DNA of 51,682 nt from an uncultured Pelagibacteraceae bacterium (GTDB lineage: Bacteria > Pseudomonadota > Alphaproteobacteria > Pelagibacterales > Pelagibacteraceae). Of the stretch, positions 9,684 through 21,864 are shown piece by piece (within the stretch, counting starts at the first letter, position 1; every line of letters starts with the position of its first letter). The position numbers and the translations under genes were made by a program. The notes beneath the pieces were generated by a model. The model had not been told where the DNA came from, searched no databases, and worked only from the letters and a program-made list of their open reading frames with translations. The stretch is from assembly GCA_902554315.1 (NCBI GenBank), contig CACDOF010000006.1, positions 1 to 51,682 on the forward strand, in the 5' to 3' direction.

Positions 9684-12421
9684 TAAAGATTCAAATGACC
9701 ATGTCTCTCACAAGATTGTTTTTTTATTTTCCAGCATACTGGGCATTTATTTCCTTCAGCTTTTTCTGTAATAATCTCAATTTCATTTTTTAAATTATCA
9801 TCTTTAATTAATGTAGCGCTAGAAGTTATACAAATTTCTGAAAAATCTTCATTTCTGGAAATATTGTATAAGTTTTCTTTTAGTTTAATTTTGATATTTG
9901 CTTCAAGACTTGATCCAATAATTTTATTAGCTCTTTTACTCTCAATGCTAATATTGGCTTCGTCTCTTATTTTTTTTATTTTTTCCCATTTATTATTCAG
10001 TTCTTTATTTTGCCAACTTTGAGGAATATCAACAAAATTTTTTAAGTGTATGCTTTTTTCATCTTCTTTTTTATTTATTAGTCTAAAAATTTCTTCAGTA
10101 GTAAATGATAATATTGGAGCAAACCATTTAAGTAAACATTGCAATAAAACATTTAAAATTTCTATGCATTGTGATCTTTTTTTTGAGTCTACTGGATCAC
10201 AGTAAAGAAGATCTTTTCTAATATCAAAATAAAAAGCTGATAACTCTACTGTACAAAAATTTAATAATTCTTTATACAAATTATGAAAATTATAAGAATG
10301 AAAATATTTATGAAAACTTTTATTAATTTCATAAATTCTATGAAGCATGTATTTTTCAAGATCAGGCATTTCTTTTATATCTAAATTTTTAAAATCAACT
10401 TCTAAATATTCATCTTGTATATTTCCCAAAAGATATCTAAAAGTATTTCTAATTTTTCTGTAAGACTCTGCATGTTGATCTAAAATTGAATAATCTATTC
10501 TTAAATCTTCTGCGTAATTCGAAGATGCTACCCATATTCTTAAAATATCTGCACCATATTTTTTTAATATATCTTCTGGCGCAATCACATTTCCTGTAGA
10601 TTTTGACATTTTAAGACCTTTTCCATCTACAACAAAACCATGTGATAAAATACTTTCAAATGGAGCTTTGCCTCTAGTACCGCATGATTCTAGTAAAGAG
10701 GAATGAAACCATCCTCTATGTTGATCTGATCCTTCTAAATACATAGATGCGGGCCATTTTAAATCATCTCTTTTTTCCAAGACATAAGAGTGGGTAGAAC
10801 CACTATCAAACCAAACTTCAACGATATCACTCATTTTATGATAGTCTTCAGATCTATACTTTTTTCCTAAAAACCTTTGTGGATCATCTGAAAACCAACA
10901 GTCTGAGCCTTCTTTTTCATAAATTTCTGCTATGTTTTCAAATATTTCATCATCTATTAATGGCTTTCCTTCTTTCTTTGATAAGAAAATAGGCAAAGGC
11001 ACTCCCCAAACTCTTTGTCGTGAAACGCACCAGTCTGGTCGTGTCTCAATCATCGATTTAATTCTATCTTTTGCTTTGCTTGGATAAAATACTGTTTCAT
11101 CAATAGCTTTAAGAGATTTTTTTCTCAAATTATGACTTTCCATAGAAATAAACCACTGTGCGGTAGCTCTATGAACTAATGGAGCTTTAGATCTCCATGA
11201 ATGAGGGTATGAATGAGTTAATTTTCCGTTAGCAAGAAGTTTTTTTTGGCTTTTTAAATTTTCAATAACTATAGGATTTGCTTTAAAAATATGAGTTCCA
11301 GAAAATTTAATAATATTGTTTGTATACTTTCCATCATCGTCTACTGTTTCAATTGCCTTAATATTGTTATTTATACATAAATTAAAATCATCAGGTCCAT
11401 GACTTGGAGCGCAATGTACAATTCCCGATCCCTGTTCTATTGTTACAAATCTTCCTTCCAACATAGGAATGTCGTAATCATAACCAATACCTAAGAATGG
11501 ATGAGTACAGATTGTTCCCTTAAATTCTTTTCCTAAAAATTCTTTCTCAATATTAAAATTTTCAATTTTGCATTCTTTAGTTAAGGATTCCAGAAGGTCT
11601 TTTGCTAATACTATTTTTCTATTTTTGTAATCACCTTCATCATTAATTTTTAATAAAATATATTTTAAACTAGAATTATAAGCTAAAGCTTTATTTGCTG
11701 GTATAGTCCAAGGAGTTGTTGTCCAAATAATTATATCAGATCCATTTAGTTCTTTAAGTTTACTATCTTTAACAGTGAAAGAAACATATATAGTATCAGA
11801 TGTATGATCTAAATACTCCACTTCAGCATCTGCTAAAGCAGTCTTTTCAACTGTTGACCATAAAACTGGTTTGAAGCCCCTATAAAGACTACCTTCTTTA
11901 AGAAATTTACCTAATTCTCTTACTATTTGCGCTTCAGCATCAAAGCTCATTGTTGAATAGTAATCTTTCCAGTCTCCTATAACTCCTAATCTTTTAAATT
12001 GATCTTTGTGAATATTAATCCATTTTTCTGCAAAGTCCCTGCATTCTTTTCTAAATTCTACAATAGGAACATCATTTTTATTTTTTTTATTTTTTTTATA
12101 CTGTTCTTCAATTTTCCATTCTATAGGTAGTCCATGACAATCCCAACCAGGTACGTAAATTGAGTCTTTTCCATCCATTTGATGAAATTTTATAATTATA
12201 TCTTTTAAAATTTTATTTAAAGCAGTTCCCATATGAATATTTCCATTTGCATATGGAGGACCATCATGTAAAACAAATTTTTCATATCCTTTAGTCTTGT
12301 CTCTTAATTTTTGATACAAATTTATATTGTCCCAAAACTTAATAAAATCTGGTTCTCTTACTGGCAAATTTGCTTTCATTGAAAAAGCTGTTTTAGGTAA
12401 ATTTATATGTTGCTTGCTCAT
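9683..12421 (-). CDS. ileS: isoleucine--tRNA ligase
   Basis: DGPPYANGNIHMGTALNKILKD (HIGH region) and GLKMSKSTGNVI (KMSKS). Confidence 0.97.
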   Translation of the reverse strand: MSKQHINLPKTAFSMKANLPVREPDFIKFWDNINLYQKLRDKTKGYEKFVLHDGPPYANGNIHMGTALNKILKDIIIKFHQMDGKDSIYVPGWDCHGLPIEWKIEEQYKKNKKNKNDVPIVEFRKECRDFAEKWINIHKDQFKRLGVIGDWKDYYSTMSFDAEAQIVRELGKFLKEGSLYRGFKPVLWSTVEKTALADAEVEYLDHTSDTIYVSFTVKDSKLKELNGSDIIIWTTTPWTIPANKALAYNSSLKYILLKINDEGDYKNRKIVLAKDLLESLTKECKIENFNIEKEFLGKEFKGTICTHPFLGIGYDYDIPMLEGRFVTIEQGSGIVHCAPSHGPDDFNLCINNNIKAIETVDDDGKYTNNIIKFSGTHIFKANPIVIENLKSQKKLLANGKLTHSYPHSWRSKAPLVHRATAQWFISMESHNLRKKSLKAIDETVFYPSKAKDRIKSMIETRPDWCVSRQRVWGVPLPIFLSKKEGKPLIDDEIFENIAEIYEKEGSDCWFSDDPQRFLGKKYRSEDYHKMSDIVEVWFDSGSTHSYVLEKRDDLKWPASMYLEGSDQHRGWFHSSLLESCGTRGKAPFESILSHGFVVDGKGLKMSKSTGNVIAPEDILKKYGADILRIWVASSNYAEDLRIDYSILDQHAESYRKIRNTFRYLLGNIQDEYLEVDFKNLDIKEMPDLEKYMLHRIYEINKSFHKYFHSYNFHNLYKELLNFCTVELSAFYFDIRKDLLYCDPVDSKKRSQCIEILNVLLQCLLKWFAPILSFTTEEIFRLINKKEDEKSIHLKNFVDIPQSWQNKELNNKWEKIKKIRDEANISIESKRANKIIGSSLEANIKIKLKENLYNISRNEDFSEICITSSATLIKDDNLKNEIEIITEKAEGNKCPVCWKIKKQSCERHGHLNL

Positions 12422-13350
12422 TTAATATTTTTTGCCCTTAAAATGTCTCTCTTTATTTGATTTCTAAGTTGTGCAACACCATTAAATTTTTTTTCACCTC
12501 TTATAAATCTTAAGAATTCCACTGATAGTTTCTTATTATAAAGATTTCCAGAAAAATTAAATAGATTTACCTCTAATAATATTTTTTTTTGTTTAAATGT
12601 TGGCCTATAGCCTAAATTTGCAATGCCTTTATAAGCTTTTTTATTTTTATTTATCAAAGTTCTTACAGCATAAACACCTGGTTTAGCTATTAAATAATTT
12701 CCAATATTAATATTGCATGTTGGGAAACCAATTTTTTTACCCATCATTCTTCCTTTTTCTACAACACCCTCTATTGTCCAATTTCTAGTTAAATATTTAT
12801 TAGCTTCATTAAGATTTCCGCCTTCCAGCAATTTCCTTATATAAGTTGATGATATTATTTTTTTATTTTTTTTTAATGGAGCAGGTTTGATTAATTTATA
12901 ACTAAAAATAGATTGATAGTTTTTTAATAAATTTACATCTCCTTCCCTTTTATATCCAAACCTAAAATTATTGCTAACAAAAATATATTTTGCATTAAGT
13001 TTTTTAAATATTATTTTTTTAATAAAATCTTTAGATTTTATTTTTGAAAATTTTTTATTAAAAGTTTTGTTAATTAAAAAATCAACTCCAAACTTATTTA
13101 AATAACTCACTTTTTGATTAAAATTTGAAATTCTATAATTCTTGATTTCTTTATTAAAAAACATTTTTGGTATTGGGTCAAAAGTTACAACTCCAATTTT
13201 AATTTTAAATTTATTTTTGTATTTTTGAGCCTCTTTAAATAACTTTTGATGACCTGAATGCAAACCATCAAAATTTCCAACAAGTATTAATGAATTTTTA
13301 AAATTTTTAGTAATTTCAAAATTATTAAATATTTTAATTTTTTTTACCAT
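12418..13350 (-). CDS. ribF: bifunctional riboflavin kinase/FAD synthetase
   Basis: VGNFDGLHSGHQKLF, GRMMGKKIGFPTCNI. Confidence 0.94.
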   Translation of the reverse strand: MVKKIKIFNNFEITKNFKNSLILVGNFDGLHSGHQKLFKEAQKYKNKFKIKIGVVTFDPIPKMFFNKEIKNYRISNFNQKVSYLNKFGVDFLINKTFNKKFSKIKSKDFIKKIIFKKLNAKYIFVSNNFRFGYKREGDVNLLKNYQSIFSYKLIKPAPLKKNKKIISSTYIRKLLEGGNLNEANKYLTRNWTIEGVVEKGRMMGKKIGFPTCNINIGNYLIAKPGVYAVRTLINKNKKAYKGIANLGYRPTFKQKKILLEVNLFNFSGNLYNKKLSVEFLRFIRGEKKFNGVAQLRNQIKRDILRAKNIK

Positions 13351-14159
13351 TTTAATTCAGATTGAAAATAATCGATTTTAACTTTGTGTTCCTTAATAAC
13401 TTCATTTATTTTTTTGTCTGATATTTGTTGCCTGTGCACTCCACCTGTTACAAATAAAGAGTCATAGTTTTGAATATTTGCTCCTTTTATATCAGTATTT
13501 AAGTTATCTCCAATACATAGTACTTTCTTATTTTTTGTATCAGCTGAAAGATTATAAGCAGGAGGGTAAGGCTTGCCAAAATATATTACTTCTCCGTTAA
13601 TATCTTCAAAATGTTTAGCAATAGTACCAGCGCAGTATTCTCTTTGATCTCCTCTATCTACAATTAAGTCTGGATTTGTACAAACCATTTTTTTTGAAGT
13701 ATAATTATTTAATAAGTCAACATAGTAATTTAAATCTTTGTCATGATCATCAAATAAACCAGTACATAATAAATAATCTGCATCTTCAATATTTAAGACT
13801 TTATTTTTTTCAAAAGATTTAAATAAATCAAAATCTCTAGGAGGTCCAATATGAAAAAATTTTTGATTATTTAAATCATTTAATAAATAATTTAATGATG
13901 CTTCTCCAGAAGTAAAAACATTTTCAAAAAAATTTTTAAATCCCATTTTTTTTAAATAATTTACAACCACATAGTTTGGTCTTGGCGCATTAGTTAAAAG
14001 AACAAATTCTTTTCTTTTTCTATATAAATTCTCTAGAACATTTATTGAACTCTTATGTAAATGAACTCCATTATGTACCACTCCCCAAATATCTATAAAA
14101 AATAAGTCATATCTATCTGCAATAGATTTAAGACCCAATTTATCTAAGTTTAGGCTCAT
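13344..14159 (-). CDS. HAD-superfamily hydrolase, class IIA
   Basis: FFIDIWGVVHNG, TNAPRP, YFGKPYPPAY, CIGDNLNTDIKGA. Confidence 0.9.
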   Translation of the reverse strand: MSLNLDKLGLKSIADRYDLFFIDIWGVVHNGVHLHKSSINVLENLYRKRKEFVLLTNAPRPNYVVVNYLKKMGFKNFFENVFTSGEASLNYLLNDLNNQKFFHIGPPRDFDLFKSFEKNKVLNIEDADYLLCTGLFDDHDKDLNYYVDLLNNYTSKKMVCTNPDLIVDRGDQREYCAGTIAKHFEDINGEVIYFGKPYPPAYNLSADTKNKKVLCIGDNLNTDIKGANIQNYDSLFVTGGVHRQQISDKKINEVIKEHKVKIDYFQSELKW

Positions 14160-14227
14160 AATTCAGATATAGCCTAAAAATCTCATTAATTCTTCGCTTT
14201 TTTAGGTTCATATATTTAATTCTGGAT

Positions 14228-14257
14228 CTTGAAAAAATTCCGTCAGGTCTCTATATG
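14228..14257 (+). promoter_or_regulatory. sigma32 (RpoH)-type promoter for groESL
   Basis: CTTGAA (14228-14233), 15-nt spacer, CTCTATATG (14249-14257); matches the alphaproteobacterial CTTG..CYTATNT pattern. Confidence 0.75.
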
Positions 14258-14280
14258 AATGCTAATTTAAAGGAGTTTTT

Positions 14281-16253
<1,973 letters not shown>

Positions 16254-16297
16254 TCCCTGCCAATCAAAATACAATCAAGAATTCGTTAAACAAATTT

Positions 16298-16332
16298 AAA
16301 CCCCTGGACTTAAAAATCTGGGGGTTTTTTTT
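16298..16332 (+). terminator. Rho-independent terminator after groEL
   Basis: AAACCCC ... GGGGTTT stem followed by T-tract. Confidence 0.85.
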
Positions 16333-16335
16333 ACA

Positions 16336-16686
16336 TTAATTTGCCCCAAACCATTCCCATATAACTGTCGCGATAGTATCACAATCTGTTGCACCTGATG
16401 AGATCACAGCGGCAGCACCTTCTCCACCTCTCTCCCAAGCAAGTTCTTGTCTTTCAGATAGATGTTCTATTTCAGAAGAATATTTTTTAAATCTTGGACT
16501 TATTCCCAGTCTTTCTATTACAGCAGAATAATATTGATTATCTGAACAATTCTCTTCATAAACATAAATTTGTACCCAAAGCCCTCCAAGTGAAGCAATA
16601 TCTTCATTTGAAGCTTTTGTATCGTGAAATGCAGAAGAGCTATTTATTAAAAAAAAATAGATCAATATAAATAAAAGTTTTTTCAT
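16336..16686 (-). CDS. hypothetical secreted protein
   Basis: Signal-peptide-like N-terminus; no recognised family. Confidence 0.65.
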   Translation of the reverse strand: MKKLLFILIYFFLINSSSAFHDTKASNEDIASLGGLWVQIYVYEENCSDNQYYSAVIERLGISPRFKKYSSEIEHLSERQELAWERGGEGAAAVISSGATDCDTIATVIWEWFGAN

Positions 16687-16802
16687 TAAGTAGATATTAC
16701 TTTATTTATAAAAAATATCACTTCTATAATTAAACAAATTACTCAATTAATTTATTAAAAAAGTAGGTTTTTTTTTGATATCATGAATATAATATAAGAC
16801 AT

Positions 16803-17495
16803 ATGAAATTTATTATTTATTTATTTTTAATTTTATTCTCATTTAAAGCTTTAGCTCATCAGCCAAAACTAATTAAATATAACCCAACAAAAGAAAGTCC
16901 ACATGAAGTAATAAATCCAGAGATTTCAAAAGCATATTATTCAAAATTAAAAGGTGAACCACATTATTATAGAGTAAAAAGTGAAAAAGATTTTTTATTT
17001 TATACTAGCATATTAACTCCAAAAATTAATGAAGACTACATTTGGATGTCATTAGAAGTTTCAGATGAATATAATAATATTGTTTATAAAGCTGATGGAT
17101 CTAATTTCAAATGGGAGCCTTGGTATGAGCCTTATGCAAGAGATTGGTATTGGAAAGGTCCTGAAATAGGTGGTGAAATAAATGTAGAAACAGGTTTTAA
17201 AAAAAGTTTTGTAATAAATTCAGGGACTTACATTATTAAAGTTTATAATAATGATAATATTGGAAATTATTCTTTAGCAGTTGGTGAAGCTGAATTTTTT
17301 GGATCAAATACTTTTGAAAAAATACTTACTTGGACTCCAATTATTTTTTATATTGGGCCATATATGGATATAGTTCACTGGAAAAAGTTTGATATTGCAG
17401 CGTATATACCTCACATTGTATTAATAGTATTATTTTTTTTAATATATATAACTATTAAAAAATTATTTTTTAAAAAAAAAAATTATCTTGAATAA
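16803..17495 (+). CDS. hypothetical protein with signal peptide and C-terminal TM helix
   Basis: Signal-like N-terminus, periplasmic-like body, hydrophobic segment IAAYIPHIVLIVLFFLIYITI near the C-terminus. Confidence 0.7.
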   Translation: MKFIIYLFLILFSFKALAHQPKLIKYNPTKESPHEVINPEISKAYYSKLKGEPHYYRVKSEKDFLFYTSILTPKINEDYIWMSLEVSDEYNNIVYKADGSNFKWEPWYEPYARDWYWKGPEIGGEINVETGFKKSFVINSGTYIIKVYNNDNIGNYSLAVGEAEFFGSNTFEKILTWTPIIFYIGPYMDIVHWKKFDIAAYIPHIVLIVLFFLIYITIKKLFFKKKNYLE

Positions 17496-18078
17496 AAATT
17501 TTTTAATTTTTCTATTCTGTTTATTATTTTATCCATTGTCCGTTCATGCTCATAATTTTACAGGCATGGTTGGTTTTTATGATGGAATTTCACACCCTGT
17601 TTTGGGCTTTGATCACTTTCTTGCAATGATAAGCGTTGGAATAGTGTCTGCTCAAATTGGTGGAAGAGCTATATGGACAGTGCCAACAACATTTGTGACT
17701 ATAATGACAATCGGAGGCTTGTTTGGATTTTTTTTAATTATTGATGAGTTTTTTTTCGTAGAAATTGGGATTGTTTTTTCTGTCATTCTTTTAGGATTGG
17801 GAATTACCATTGAAAAAAAAATTCCTTCCAAATTAATAATCATTTTTGTAGGAATTTTTGGTTTATTTCATGGAATTGCTCATGGAATAGAAGTTCCTGC
17901 TGCAGCTAATCCATTGTTGTTTGTTTTGGGATTTATTTGTGGAACAAGCGCTTTACATCTATTCGGGGTCGGCATTGGTTATTTCTCAATTAAAACAACA
18001 ATATCTCTAATTTTATTACGTATTACAGGATTACTTTTTGCAGTTTATGGAATTTATTTGCTTAACTTAATATTTTAA
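17488..18078 (+). CDS. HupE/UreJ family membrane protein
   Basis: HAHNFTGMVGFYDGISHPVLGFDHFLAMISVGIVSAQIGGRAIW and FGLFHGIAHGIE motifs; TTG start, overlaps upstream ORF by 8 bp. Confidence 0.85.
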   Translation: MNKNFLIFLFCLLFYPLSVHAHNFTGMVGFYDGISHPVLGFDHFLAMISVGIVSAQIGGRAIWTVPTTFVTIMTIGGLFGFFLIIDEFFFVEIGIVFSVILLGLGITIEKKIPSKLIIIFVGIFGLFHGIAHGIEVPAAANPLLFVLGFICGTSALHLFGVGIGYFSIKTTISLILLRITGLLFAVYGIYLLNLIF

Positions 18079-18089
18079 AGAAAATCAAA

Positions 18090-18105
18090 CACCCTTTTCA
18101 GGGTG
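18090..18105. other. perfect intergenic hairpin
   Basis: CACCCT-TTTC-AGGGTG, 6-bp stem, not followed directly by a T-run. Confidence 0.5.
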
Positions 18106-18199
18106 GTCTAATGGTTAATCTAACAAATTTATGTAGTCTTTTTCTAACAAACCACATGATTCGATTTTATAAAATCATAACGGTTGTATGTATCACTTT

Positions 18200-18847
18200 T
18201 TAAGAGAAAATCTTATTTACCAAATATAGACCTAAAGCCACAGATGGGCCAACTCCAAAAGCAAATAATAAAGTACCAATTCCCACAGTTCCACCTAGAT
18301 ACCAACCAATTGATACTACTGTTATTTCTAAAAATGCCCTAACCAAAGCAATAGGTAAATTTGTTTTTCTTTGTAAACCCGTCATTAGTCCATCTCTTGG
18401 ACCAGGTCCTAAATTTGCAATTAAATAAAAACCACTACCTATTCCAACTAAAAGTACTGAAAAAAAGGCTAATAATATTTTAGCGAATATAGTGTCGGGC
18501 GTTTGAAAGTATTTTAAACAAATATCAATCATTACTGCAATAATAATTGCATTTAATATTGTTCCTATGCCTGGCTTTTGACTTAAAAATATCCAAAAAA
18601 ATATTACGATTATGCTAGTAAAAAAAGTAATTAAACCGATCGAATAATCAACATGTAATGATATACCTTGAGCAAAAACACTCCAAGGTGAAGCTCCCAT
18701 ATATGAAACTAGTAGCAAACCTTCGCCTATTCCAAATAAACTAAGACCAAGTGTCAAAAATAAAAAAGTGTTTAATTTTGGTCTTAAATTAAGTGGTTTT
18801 TCTGAACTCCAAGAAACTTTGGGAATTTTTTTTATAGTTAAAAACAT
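18200..18847 (-). CDS. YczE/YitT-like membrane protein
   Basis: GEGLLLVSYMGASPWSVFAQGISLH and GSGFYLIANLGPGPRDGLMTGL resemble YczE family. Confidence 0.75.
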   Translation of the reverse strand: MFLTIKKIPKVSWSSEKPLNLRPKLNTFLFLTLGLSLFGIGEGLLLVSYMGASPWSVFAQGISLHVDYSIGLITFFTSIIVIFFWIFLSQKPGIGTILNAIIIAVMIDICLKYFQTPDTIFAKILLAFFSVLLVGIGSGFYLIANLGPGPRDGLMTGLQRKTNLPIALVRAFLEITVVSIGWYLGGTVGIGTLLFAFGVGPSVALGLYLVNKIFS

Positions 18848-18897
18848 TTTTTATTTTTAACTATTATGTATACTTTCTTTAATTAAAATCCAATAAA

Positions 18898-19578
18898 ATG
18901 AAAAAATACTTATTTATAATTATAGTACTATTTATATCTACAAAAGCATTTTCACACTCCAGTCATTATAAAGGTATAAAAAAAATAGAATTGGATGTTC
19001 TTCGTAATGGAGAAATTATTGGTCACAGTAATTATTATTTTGAGAGTGAAAACAATGTTATGACTGTAAAAAACTATACTAAGTTTAAAGTTGAATTATT
19101 TGGTGTAGCAGTATTTTCAATATCTGGAGAAGCAATTGAAAAATATAAAGATGATAAATTAATTTCTTTTAATTCAAATACTTTTCAAAATGATAAAGAG
19201 AAATATGTAAAATTAAAATATGATGATTCATTAAAAAAATTTATTATTAATGGATCATCATATAAAGGAGAAGCAAGTTTAGATTGTATTATAGGAAATT
19301 GGTGGAATCACAAAATTTTAAAATCTAATAAACAAATAAGCCCTTTATCAGGTAGCATAAAAGAACAAGTTGTTTCTTTTATTGGAAAAGAAAAAATAAT
19401 AATCAATAATAAAGAATATTTAACAGAACACTTTAAAATAAAATCAAAAAATAAAAACTTAGATGAGGATAAAAAATTTGATTTTGATGTTTGGTATAAT
19501 CCAAAAAATAATTTGATTTTAAAGGTTTCTTATTCCAAAATGGGTGATTGGGAATATAGATTAAATAATTTTGAATAA
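18898..19578 (+). CDS. DUF6134-like secreted protein
   Basis: Signal-like N-terminus; LDVLRNGEIIGHSNYYFESENNVMTVKNYTKFKV pattern. Confidence 0.6.
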   Translation: MKKYLFIIIVLFISTKAFSHSSHYKGIKKIELDVLRNGEIIGHSNYYFESENNVMTVKNYTKFKVELFGVAVFSISGEAIEKYKDDKLISFNSNTFQNDKEKYVKLKYDDSLKKFIINGSSYKGEASLDCIIGNWWNHKILKSNKQISPLSGSIKEQVVSFIGKEKIIINNKEYLTEHFKIKSKNKNLDEDKKFDFDVWYNPKNNLILKVSYSKMGDWEYRLNNFE

Positions 19579-20306
19579 TGGCTATTTGGGGAAGTTTAAT
19601 AGGTGGTATGATAGGTTTTTCTCTTGGAGGACCTTTTGGAATGTTATTAGGTTCATTAATAGGAGGAAAAATATCTAGAGCAAAAGCTAGATCTTCTGGA
19701 TTTGGATCTTTTGCACAACCTCAGCAGGTCTTTGCTTTATCTCTAATTGTTTTATCAGCCAAGTTAAGTAAAGCTGATGGTCAGGTTAGTCGAGAAGAAT
19801 TAATTGCTGTTAAAGAAAAATTGAAAATACCAGAAAGTGAATTAGATCAAGTAGGAAAAATATTTAATAAGGCTAAAGAAGAAAAAACTGGATATGAACC
19901 TTATGCGAAACAAATAGGACAAATATATAAGGGGAATATTAATGTTCTTGAAGAAGTTATAAATATACTTTTTTACATAGCTGAAGCTGATGGCAATGTT
20001 AGCGATTCTGAAATGAGGATGATTGAAGATATCGCTAGGATATTTGGATTAAACGACGTTCAGATAAATGGTATTAAAGAAAGTAGAAAATCTTCTGATA
20101 AATTAAATCCTTATATAGTTTTAGAGAGTAAACCTGATGACCCGGTTGAAGTAATAAGAAAAAGGTATCTAAAACTTAGTAAAGAGCATCATCCAGATTT
20201 ACTTGTTAGCAAAGGAGTCCCACAAGAAGTAATAGATGAAAGCAAGGCTAAAATGAGAGCAATAAACTCAGCCTGGGATCAAATTCAGAAATTAAAAACA
20301 AGCTAA
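19578..20306 (+). CDS. TerB/DjlA-like protein with C-terminal J domain
   Basis: Gly-rich N-terminus, TerB-like helices ([23 protein letters not shown]), J-domain [14 protein letters not shown]. Confidence 0.85.
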   Translation: MAIWGSLIGGMIGFSLGGPFGMLLGSLIGGKISRAKARSSGFGSFAQPQQVFALSLIVLSAKLSKADGQVSREELIAVKEKLKIPESELDQVGKIFNKAKEEKTGYEPYAKQIGQIYKGNINVLEEVINILFYIAEADGNVSDSEMRMIEDIARIFGLNDVQINGIKESRKSSDKLNPYIVLESKPDDPVEVIRKRYLKLSKEHHPDLLVSKGVPQEVIDESKAKMRAINSAWDQIQKLKTS

Positions 20307-21577
20307 AATTGTTCAGACTCTGTAGAACCTTCCATCGCTGTTGTGGAGCTTTTTCCGGAACTTATTGTGTTTGAAACTGCATCAAAATAAGATGTACCAA
20401 CTTCCCTTTGATGTTTAACGCTTGTATATCCATCTTTTTCTCTGGCAAATTCATTTTCTTGAATTTTAGAATATGCAGTCATACCTTCTTTTTTATATTT
20501 TTCAGCTAGTTCAAATATTGCAATATTTTGTGTGTGGAAACCTGCTAAAGTTATAAATTGAAATTTATATCCCATTTCACCAATTTTTTTTTGAAAAGAT
20601 CCTATTTCTTCATCCGACAAATGTTTTTTCCAATTAAAAGATGGAGAACAATTATATGCTAACATCTTCCCAGGAAATTTTGCATGAATTGCATCAGCAA
20701 ATTTTTTAGCCTCTTCAAGATTAGGAGTTGCTGTTTCACACCAAATCAAATCAGCATAAGGAGCATAAGCTAAACCTCTTGAAATAGCTTGTTCTATTCC
20801 ATCTTTCACATAGAAAAATCCTTCAGGAGATCTTTCGCCTGTTAAAAAAGATTTATCATTTTCGTCGAAATCATTGGTAATTAATTTTGCTGCATTAGCA
20901 TCTGTCCTTGCAAGAATTATTAAAGGAACATTTGCAATATCTGCTGCTAACCTTGCCGATTTTAAATTACGGACCATCGTGCTAGTTGGAACTAAAACTT
21001 TTCCTCCCATATGCCCACATTTTTTTTCACTAGCTAATTGATCTTCAAAATGTACGCCAGCAGCTCCAGCTTTTATAAATTTTTTTGTAAGCTCAAACAC
21101 GTTTAAAGGACCACCAAATCCTGCTTCTCCATCAGCTATTATTGGCAACATGTAATCTACTTTTTTACTTTTATCCATGTCCCCATCTATAATTTCCATG
21201 TGTTGGATTTGGTCTGCTCTAATTAGTGAGTTATTCATTGTTTCAACTAATTTAGGTGCACTATCATAAGGGTATAGAGACTGGTCAGGATACATCTCTC
21301 CTGCACTGTTAGCATCTGCAGCTACTTGCCACCCACTAAGATAAATAGCTTTTAAACCTGCCTTAGCATGCTGAACTGCGTGATTTCCAGAAAGTGAACC
21401 AAGTGTATTTACATAAGGTTCAGAGTTCAATAATTTCCATAGTTTTTGTGATTGCATCTTGCAGATTGAATATTCTATTTTAATAGAACCTCTTAATCTT
21501 TCTACTTCCTCTGGCGTATAGTCTCTTTGTATTCCTGCAAATCTTTGTAAATCGTAAGATATATTTTCAGCTGACAT
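20303..21577 (-). CDS. aceA: isocitrate lyase
   Basis: [33 protein letters not shown] (catalytic KKCGH), LIWCETATP. Confidence 0.97.
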   Translation of the reverse strand: MSAENISYDLQRFAGIQRDYTPEEVERLRGSIKIEYSICKMQSQKLWKLLNSEPYVNTLGSLSGNHAVQHAKAGLKAIYLSGWQVAADANSAGEMYPDQSLYPYDSAPKLVETMNNSLIRADQIQHMEIIDGDMDKSKKVDYMLPIIADGEAGFGGPLNVFELTKKFIKAGAAGVHFEDQLASEKKCGHMGGKVLVPTSTMVRNLKSARLAADIANVPLIILARTDANAAKLITNDFDENDKSFLTGERSPEGFFYVKDGIEQAISRGLAYAPYADLIWCETATPNLEEAKKFADAIHAKFPGKMLAYNCSPSFNWKKHLSDEEIGSFQKKIGEMGYKFQFITLAGFHTQNIAIFELAEKYKKEGMTAYSKIQENEFAREKDGYTSVKHQREVGTSYFDAVSNTISSGKSSTTAMEGSTESEQF

Positions 21578-21630
21578 TGGTTTTTACCTCTTTATTATTA
21601 TGAAAAAATTAACCTAGTTATCTTGAATTT

Positions 21631-21792
21631 TTATTTTGAGTTGTACTCATTAGTGAATTCATTCATGCCACTAGATCCCCAGTCGCAATGATCATCTCTT
21701 ATGAAAATTCCTTTTGATTTATGCTCTAAATGCTCTTCTTGATTAGTAATTTGTTGGTTATTTTCTATATTTTTAATTTTGTTGTTTTCCAT
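21631..21792 (-). CDS. uncharacterised 53-aa microprotein upstream of aceA
   Basis: Not in the supplied ORF list (below its size cutoff); reverse complement translates to MENNKIKNIENNQQITNQEEHLEHKSKGIFIRDDHCDWGSSGMNEFTNEYNSK*. Confidence 0.55.
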   Translation of the reverse strand: MENNKIKNIENNQQITNQEEHLEHKSKGIFIRDDHCDWGSSGMNEFTNEYNSK

Positions 21793-21806
21793 ATATAAGT
21801 TTATAA

Positions 21807-21822
21807 TTTACAATATTTACAA
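21807..21822. promoter_or_regulatory. putative regulator operator 1 (TTTACAA direct repeat)
   Basis: TTTACAATATTTACAA; two half-sites 9 bp apart, 14 bp from the micro-ORF start. Confidence 0.55.
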
Positions 21823-21864
21823 AATAAACAAAAATGTTGATTTTATTAGTAAATTCAATTAATT

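Noticed and set aside
18090-18180. Functional or permuted tRNA(Glu)
   Set aside because: A TTC-containing hairpin and D-arm-like words occur, but order is wrong and no acceptor stem, proper T-arm or CCA-adjacent pairing was found.
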